A DNA stretch of 64,000 nt from an uncultured Bacteroidales bacterium (lineage in GTDB: Bacteria; Bacteroidota; Bacteroidia; Bacteroidales; F082). The stretch is from positions 62,001 to 126,000 of the forward strand of contig CAMJRR010000005.1 of the NCBI GenBank assembly GCA_946408345.1, given 5' to 3'. Positions 60,530 through 64,000 of this stretch are shown here, piece by piece; position 1 is the first letter of the stretch, and each line of letters begins with the position of its first letter. The translations under genes were made by a program, and so were the position numbers. The notes under the pieces are model-generated. The model saw only the letters and a list, made by a program, of their open reading frames with translations, ran no database searches and had not been told where the DNA came from.

Positions 60530-61210
60530 ATGAACACCATAGCCGACCGCATCCTCTACGAAGACAACCACCTCATCGTCGTCAACAAACTCCCTTCCGA
60601 GATTGTGCAAGGCGACAAGACGGGCGACAAGTGTCTACTCGATGACGTCAAGGAATACATCAAGGAAAAATATGACAAGCCAGGCAACGTGTTCGCTGGC
60701 CTCGTCCACCGTATTGACCGCCCCGTAAGCGGCGCCGTGGTGTTTGCCAAGACGAGCAAGGCATTGTCGCGCATGACGGTAAAGGTGAAAGACCGCGACT
60801 TCCGCAAGACCTATCTGGCTTTAGTGAAGAACCATCCACCCAAGCAGGCCGATGTGTTAGAAGACTATCTTGTCAAGAACGAAAAAATGAATAAATCGTT
60901 CGTTGTGCCTGAAGGGACAAAAGAAGCCAAACTGGCACGACTCAGCTATCGTGTCATTGGAAAATCAGATACATTCTATCTACTTGAGGTCGAGTTATTC
61001 ACTGGTCGTCATCATCAGATTCGCTGCCAGTTGGCACACATCGGTTGCCCCATCCGTGGCGACCTGAAATACGGTTATCCACGCAGCAACCCCGATGCTT
61101 CCATCAGCCTGCATGCTTGGCGCATCGCTTTTGAGCACCCTGTTTTGAAGACACAAATTGAGATTGAAGCACCGCTACCAGAAGTCGCACCTTGGACGGC
61201 ATTTCATTAG
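60530..61210 (+). CDS. RluA-family RNA pseudouridine synthase
   Basis: The enzyme converts uridine to pseudouridine in rRNA or tRNA. The 226-residue single-domain protein has the catalytic Asp in AGLVHRIDRPVSGAVVFA, the typical LLEVELFTGRHHQIRCQLAH segment and HAWRIAFEHPV. There is no S4 domain at the N-terminus, and the length fits short RluA-type enzymes. The exact target (rRNA position) cannot be told from sequence. It starts 65 bases after metG, is probably cotranscribed with it, and converges on the LysE gene. Confidence 0.9.
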   Translation: MNTIADRILYEDNHLIVVNKLPSEIVQGDKTGDKCLLDDVKEYIKEKYDKPGNVFAGLVHRIDRPVSGAVVFAKTSKALSRMTVKVKDRDFRKTYLALVKNHPPKQADVLEDYLVKNEKMNKSFVVPEGTKEAKLARLSYRVIGKSDTFYLLEVELFTGRHHQIRCQLAHIGCPIRGDLKYGYPRSNPDASISLHAWRIAFEHPVLKTQIEIEAPLPEVAPWTAFH

Positions 61211-61231
61211 TTAACGGCTGAGTGTCAGAAG

Positions 61232-61963
61232 CTATGGAGTGGGAGTTACGAGGGGCACAATTCCTTTCATCACAATGAAATAGATGCCGCATACCACAAG
61301 CAGTATGCCTGCGCAACGATTCATTATGGTAGTTCGCTGAGGATTAAAAAATACCTTCAATTTGGCAGCACCCCAAGCCTTTAGCAATTCACACGTCAAA
61401 GTGGTGCCGAGGATAAGCGCAAAAAACACTATCGTGTTCACTTTGTTACCGCCCATACTGCCTGCCACGACAGCTACGGCCGAAAACCAGAAAATCCAGA
61501 CAAAAGGATTCAACAGGTTGATAACAAAGCCTTTACCAAGCATTAAAAACCATGACGGTTTGTCATCTTTTTTCTCCATAATCTCGTTGGTGCGCTTCTC
61601 TATCAGCGACTCTTTATCTTCCGCTTTTCGTCGGAAAGTGAATACACCAAACAGCACTAAAATGATACCCGCCCCGATGCTGAACAACGTCACCTCAAGC
61701 TCAGAACGCATCACCACTTGCACCGAGGTGAGTATATACAATGAAATAATCATGGCATCATTCAAGATGACTCCTGAAATAAACCATGCCGCCGAATTGA
61801 ATCCCCTATGAAGGCTGGTCTGCACTAAAGTGATAAAGGCCGGACCCATATTCACTATTAAGGAAAGAAACAAACCTATGACAATGGCCCACATCACAAA
61901 ACTAAACGACCAAATACGGCTAAACTCAGGTAGTTTTTCAAAAATACCGGAAGTGTTTTCCAT
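61232..61963 (-). CDS. LysE-family transporter
   Basis: A 243-residue inner-membrane protein with six hydrophobic segments. It has the LysE pattern: first helix with NMGPAFITLVQTSLHRGF, a second with ISGVILNDAMIISLYIL, a charged cytoplasmic loop (RRKAEDKESLIEKRTNEIM), and NLLNPFVWIFWFSAVAVVAG. The family exports amino acids such as lysine or homoserine; the substrate here is unknown. It lies 11 bases downstream of the GH3-family gene on the same strand and is likely cotranscribed with it. Confidence 0.85.
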   Translation of the reverse strand: MENTSGIFEKLPEFSRIWSFSFVMWAIVIGLFLSLIVNMGPAFITLVQTSLHRGFNSAAWFISGVILNDAMIISLYILTSVQVVMRSELEVTLFSIGAGIILVLFGVFTFRRKAEDKESLIEKRTNEIMEKKDDKPSWFLMLGKGFVINLLNPFVWIFWFSAVAVVAGSMGGNKVNTIVFFALILGTTLTCELLKAWGAAKLKVFFNPQRTTIMNRCAGILLVVCGIYFIVMKGIVPLVTPTP

Positions 61964-61974
61964 TGCTTAATCCT

Positions 61975-63558
61975 TTATAAATCAATATTCTTTACAAATT
62001 CCTCCCACATTTCCAAGCGTTTGCCTTTCAACACACGGGGAAACTTGGTGGCACCACCCCATTTGCCTATCTTCTGCTCCATAAACTCGTAGAAATATTT
62101 GGTAGGCAACACATCCACAAACAACTCCTTGATAGCTTGGGTACGCTCCACTGCATAATCATCGTTCAGCTTGCACAGATGATCGTCAATGAGTTTTAAA
62201 GCCTTCTGCTTGTCGATGGGCTCATCACAACCCAAATACCAATGGTGGGCATACATCGTATCGTGACGAATGCCTGCCACGGTGAATTCGGTGATTTCAA
62301 CCCCGAGTTCCTCTGCCATCATGTCGACGGCACGGGTCATGTTGTCCTGCGAAAGATGCTCGCCCGTGATACTCAAAAACTGCTTGGTTCGTCCCGTAAT
62401 AACAATTTCGCAATCCTTGGTATTGAGGAATTTTATCGTGTCGCCAATGAGATAACGCCATGTGCCAGCACAAGTGGAAAGCAACAAGGCATAATCCACA
62501 CCTTCCTTCACCTCCGAAAGCAACAAAGTCTTAGGATGCTCCACAATGGCGCCTTCTTCATCGAAATTCTCCTCATTGAAAGGCACAAACTCGAAATAGA
62601 TGCCATTGTCGACCAAAAGCTGCATCACGCGCTTCTTCAGGTCAACTTGATAAGCGATGTAACCCTCTGAGGCCAAGTAACTTTCAACATAAATCACTTC
62701 CTTACCAAAAATCCGCTCAAAACTCTTCTCGTAAGGCGCAAAAGCCACACCGCTATGCACATACACCATCAAATTCGGCCAAATGTCATGAATGGTCTTG
62801 AGGTTGTATTCCTTGATGATGCGTTCAAGAAGGATTTGCACCCAAGCCGGCACACCCACGATGACGCCAATGTCCCACTTGGGAGCGGCTTTCACCATAA
62901 GATCCATTTTTTTCGCCCAATCCTTGACCTTCGAGATTTTCTGACCAGGCTTGTAGAAAGCTTCAAACCACGACGGAATCTTCCCCGCTGAGATGCCCGA
63001 GAGGTCACCAGCATAATAGCCAAACTCTTTGTTGTATTGCAAATCGGTGCTTCCACCAATCATCAGGACACCACGGTTGTAGAAACTCACGGGGAAGTCG
63101 TAACGCGTGGCCGAAACCAGTTGGCGGATACCCGCACGAGTGATTCTGTTATTCAAACCTTTAGTAATCGGGATGTATTTGCTGGCCGCTTCTGAGGTAC
63201 CTGAACTCAAGGCAAAATACTTGATCTTTCCAGGCCAGGCGATGTTGCGCTTGCCTTGAAGGTTGAGGTACCACCATTCATCATGCATCTTGTTGTAATC
63301 GAACACAGGGATGCGCTTGCGATACTCTTCCAAAATGTCTTTCGAGAGCAGAATCTCATCAAAATGATAGAATTTTCCGAATTCCGTGAATTGTGCCTTG
63401 ACCAGCAGTTTTCTCAACTCACGTCTTTGGGCCCGGATTGGGTCGGTATGGTTTTGACGTATTTCGACGGGTATATTCTTGATCTCCGCAGCAGCTTTCA
63501 CTAAAGCTCCTACGATGGGGATGGGCATATTCTTTCTTCTTATAATGGGTAGTTTCAT
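61975..63558 (-). CDS. GH3 auxin-responsive-promoter-family protein
   Basis: A 527-residue soluble protein with the adenylate-forming fold. GH3-type motifs are visible: phosphate loop KIKYFALSSGTSEAASKYIP, WPNLMVYVHSGVAFAPYEKS, EVKEGVDYALLLSTCAGTWRY and a LSITGEHLSQDNM C-terminal hinge. Plant GH3 enzymes join amino acids to hormones; the bacterial members are common in Bacteroidota but their substrates are unknown. The start at 63558 (MKLPIIRRKNMPIP) is 22 bases below a -7 box; the longer frame would cross that promoter. Confidence 0.88.
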   Translation of the reverse strand: MKLPIIRRKNMPIPIVGALVKAAAEIKNIPVEIRQNHTDPIRAQRRELRKLLVKAQFTEFGKFYHFDEILLSKDILEEYRKRIPVFDYNKMHDEWWYLNLQGKRNIAWPGKIKYFALSSGTSEAASKYIPITKGLNNRITRAGIRQLVSATRYDFPVSFYNRGVLMIGGSTDLQYNKEFGYYAGDLSGISAGKIPSWFEAFYKPGQKISKVKDWAKKMDLMVKAAPKWDIGVIVGVPAWVQILLERIIKEYNLKTIHDIWPNLMVYVHSGVAFAPYEKSFERIFGKEVIYVESYLASEGYIAYQVDLKKRVMQLLVDNGIYFEFVPFNEENFDEEGAIVEHPKTLLLSEVKEGVDYALLLSTCAGTWRYLIGDTIKFLNTKDCEIVITGRTKQFLSITGEHLSQDNMTRAVDMMAEELGVEITEFTVAGIRHDTMYAHHWYLGCDEPIDKQKALKLIDDHLCKLNDDYAVERTQAIKELFVDVLPTKYFYEFMEQKIGKWGGATKFPRVLKGKRLEMWEEFVKNIDL

Positions 63559-63579
63559 ATCAATAAAATAAAAACGGTG

Positions 63580-63587
63580 CAAAGGTA
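63580..63587 (-). promoter_or_regulatory. -7 box TACCTTTG for the GH3-family gene
   Basis: Minus-strand TACCTTTG, 12 bases from the opposing box at 63600. The two promoters are face-away and overlapping. Confidence 0.55.
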
Positions 63588-63599
63588 ATGAAAAAGCCT

Positions 63600-63607
63600 T
63601 ACTTTTG
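63600..63607 (+). promoter_or_regulatory. -7 box TACTTTTG for the secreted protein at the window end
   Basis: TACTTTTG, 27 bases upstream of the ATG at 63635. Confidence 0.55.
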
Positions 63608-63634
63608 CGCCATAATCTTTCAAACCAAATTACA

Positions 63635-64000
63635 ATGAAGACACGTTTTTTATTATTCTTTCTCATGAGCTGCCTCTTTGCCAAAGCCCAGAATATTGAA
63701 GTAAATGGGTTACAATCAGGCGTTTGGGAAGCAGAAACAGTACTCGTTACAGGTGATGTAAAGGTTCAGGATTCGTTACGCATCTTGCCTGGAACAACTG
63801 TACTTTTCCAAGGTTTTTTCCAAATAGTCGTCGAAAACGAAGCCCAGCTGAAAGCCATCGGTACGAAGACAGATTCCATCACCTTCACCGTTGCCGACAC
63901 AACTGGTTTCTACCTATTTGATTCAGGACGTGGCGGTTGGAATGGCATCCGTTTGAACAAAGCTGGAACTTGCAAATTGGATTACTGCCGCTTCCAATAT
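63635..64000 (+). CDS. Start of a secreted protein, probably right-handed beta-helix type (3' end outside window)
   Basis: The frame is open for 122 codons to the window edge. It begins with a signal peptide (MKTRFLLFFLMSCLFAKAQ) and continues VNGLQSGVWEAETVLVTGDV, LRILPGTTVLFQGFFQIVVE, GWNGIRLNKAGTCKLDYCRF. This progression (pseudo-pectate-lyase-like strands with IxPGTTVxF and WxGIxL) is typical of Bacteroidota right-handed parallel beta-helix proteins, often with a T9SS tail. The rest of the gene is not visible, so the type is tentative. Confidence 0.7.
   Translation, partial: MKTRFLLFFLMSCLFAKAQNIEVNGLQSGVWEAETVLVTGDVKVQDSLRILPGTTVLFQGFFQIVVENEAQLKAIGTKTDSITFTVADTTGFYLFDSGRGGWNGIRLNKAGTCKLDYCRFQY

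Overview
The window comes from a member of the Bacteroidales (phylum Bacteroidota), probably an uncultured gut lineage; the lineage is inferred, not read directly. Supporting signs are several secreted proteins with type IX secretion (T9SS) C-terminal sorting domains, BspA-like leucine-rich repeat proteins, TonB-dependent receptor/DUF4249 pairs, a GH92 mannosidase lipoprotein, an S46 dipeptidyl-peptidase, many genes preceded by the Bacteroidota -7 box TAnnTTTG, and almost no Shine-Dalgarno sequences. There are no rRNA, tRNA, CRISPR, phage or transposase genes. About 40 genes are supported.

Layout. 1-8.0 kb: the end of an unknown gene, a small unknown gene, a C10 (streptopain-type) cysteine protease with leucine-rich repeats but no signal peptide, glnA and a GT39-type glycosyltransferase. 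8.0-15.2 kb: a housekeeping block (IPExxxVDY protein, rnc-fabF-acpP, polA, mnmA). 15.4-31.4 kb: a surface/secretome region with a 1255-residue T9SS protein, GH92, a membrane TPR-HTH regulator, a small barrel protein, a YD-repeat T9SS protein, three tandem paralogous secreted proteins, and a DUF4249 + TonB receptor pair. 31.8-34.7 kb: dnaG and map. 35-40.2 kb: two T9SS proteins with near-identical sorting domains and a second TPR-HTH regulator. 40.3-45.8 kb: a tightly coupled four-gene operon (LysM pseudo-transglycosylase, two SGNH hydrolases, MBOAT acyltransferase) that looks like an O-acetylation system. 46-50 kb: MATE exporter, a small unknown gene, and a DPP11-like S46 peptidase. 50-58.3 kb: BspA-like T9SS protein, DUF937 protein, flavodoxin lipoprotein, a second TonB receptor + DUF4249 pair, S41 peptidase and a barrel protein. 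58.4-64 kb: metG, an RluA-type pseudouridine synthase, a LysE transporter, a GH3-family protein, and the start of a secreted protein.

The most unusual property is the load of short palindromic repeats. At least three families recur in the window, both between genes and in frame inside genes. Twelve such insertions or palindromes lie inside eight genes, including polA, the glycosyltransferase, the GH92 mannosidase, both TPR-HTH regulators, the LysM protein and the flavodoxin. One family (four copies, 6.5-8.7 kb) has a conserved core, but every copy is flanked by a different self-complementary outer arm, which suggests that the arms arise at the insertion site. Several genes also have their -7 promoter box only 4-6 bases before the start codon, so their transcripts are probably leaderless.
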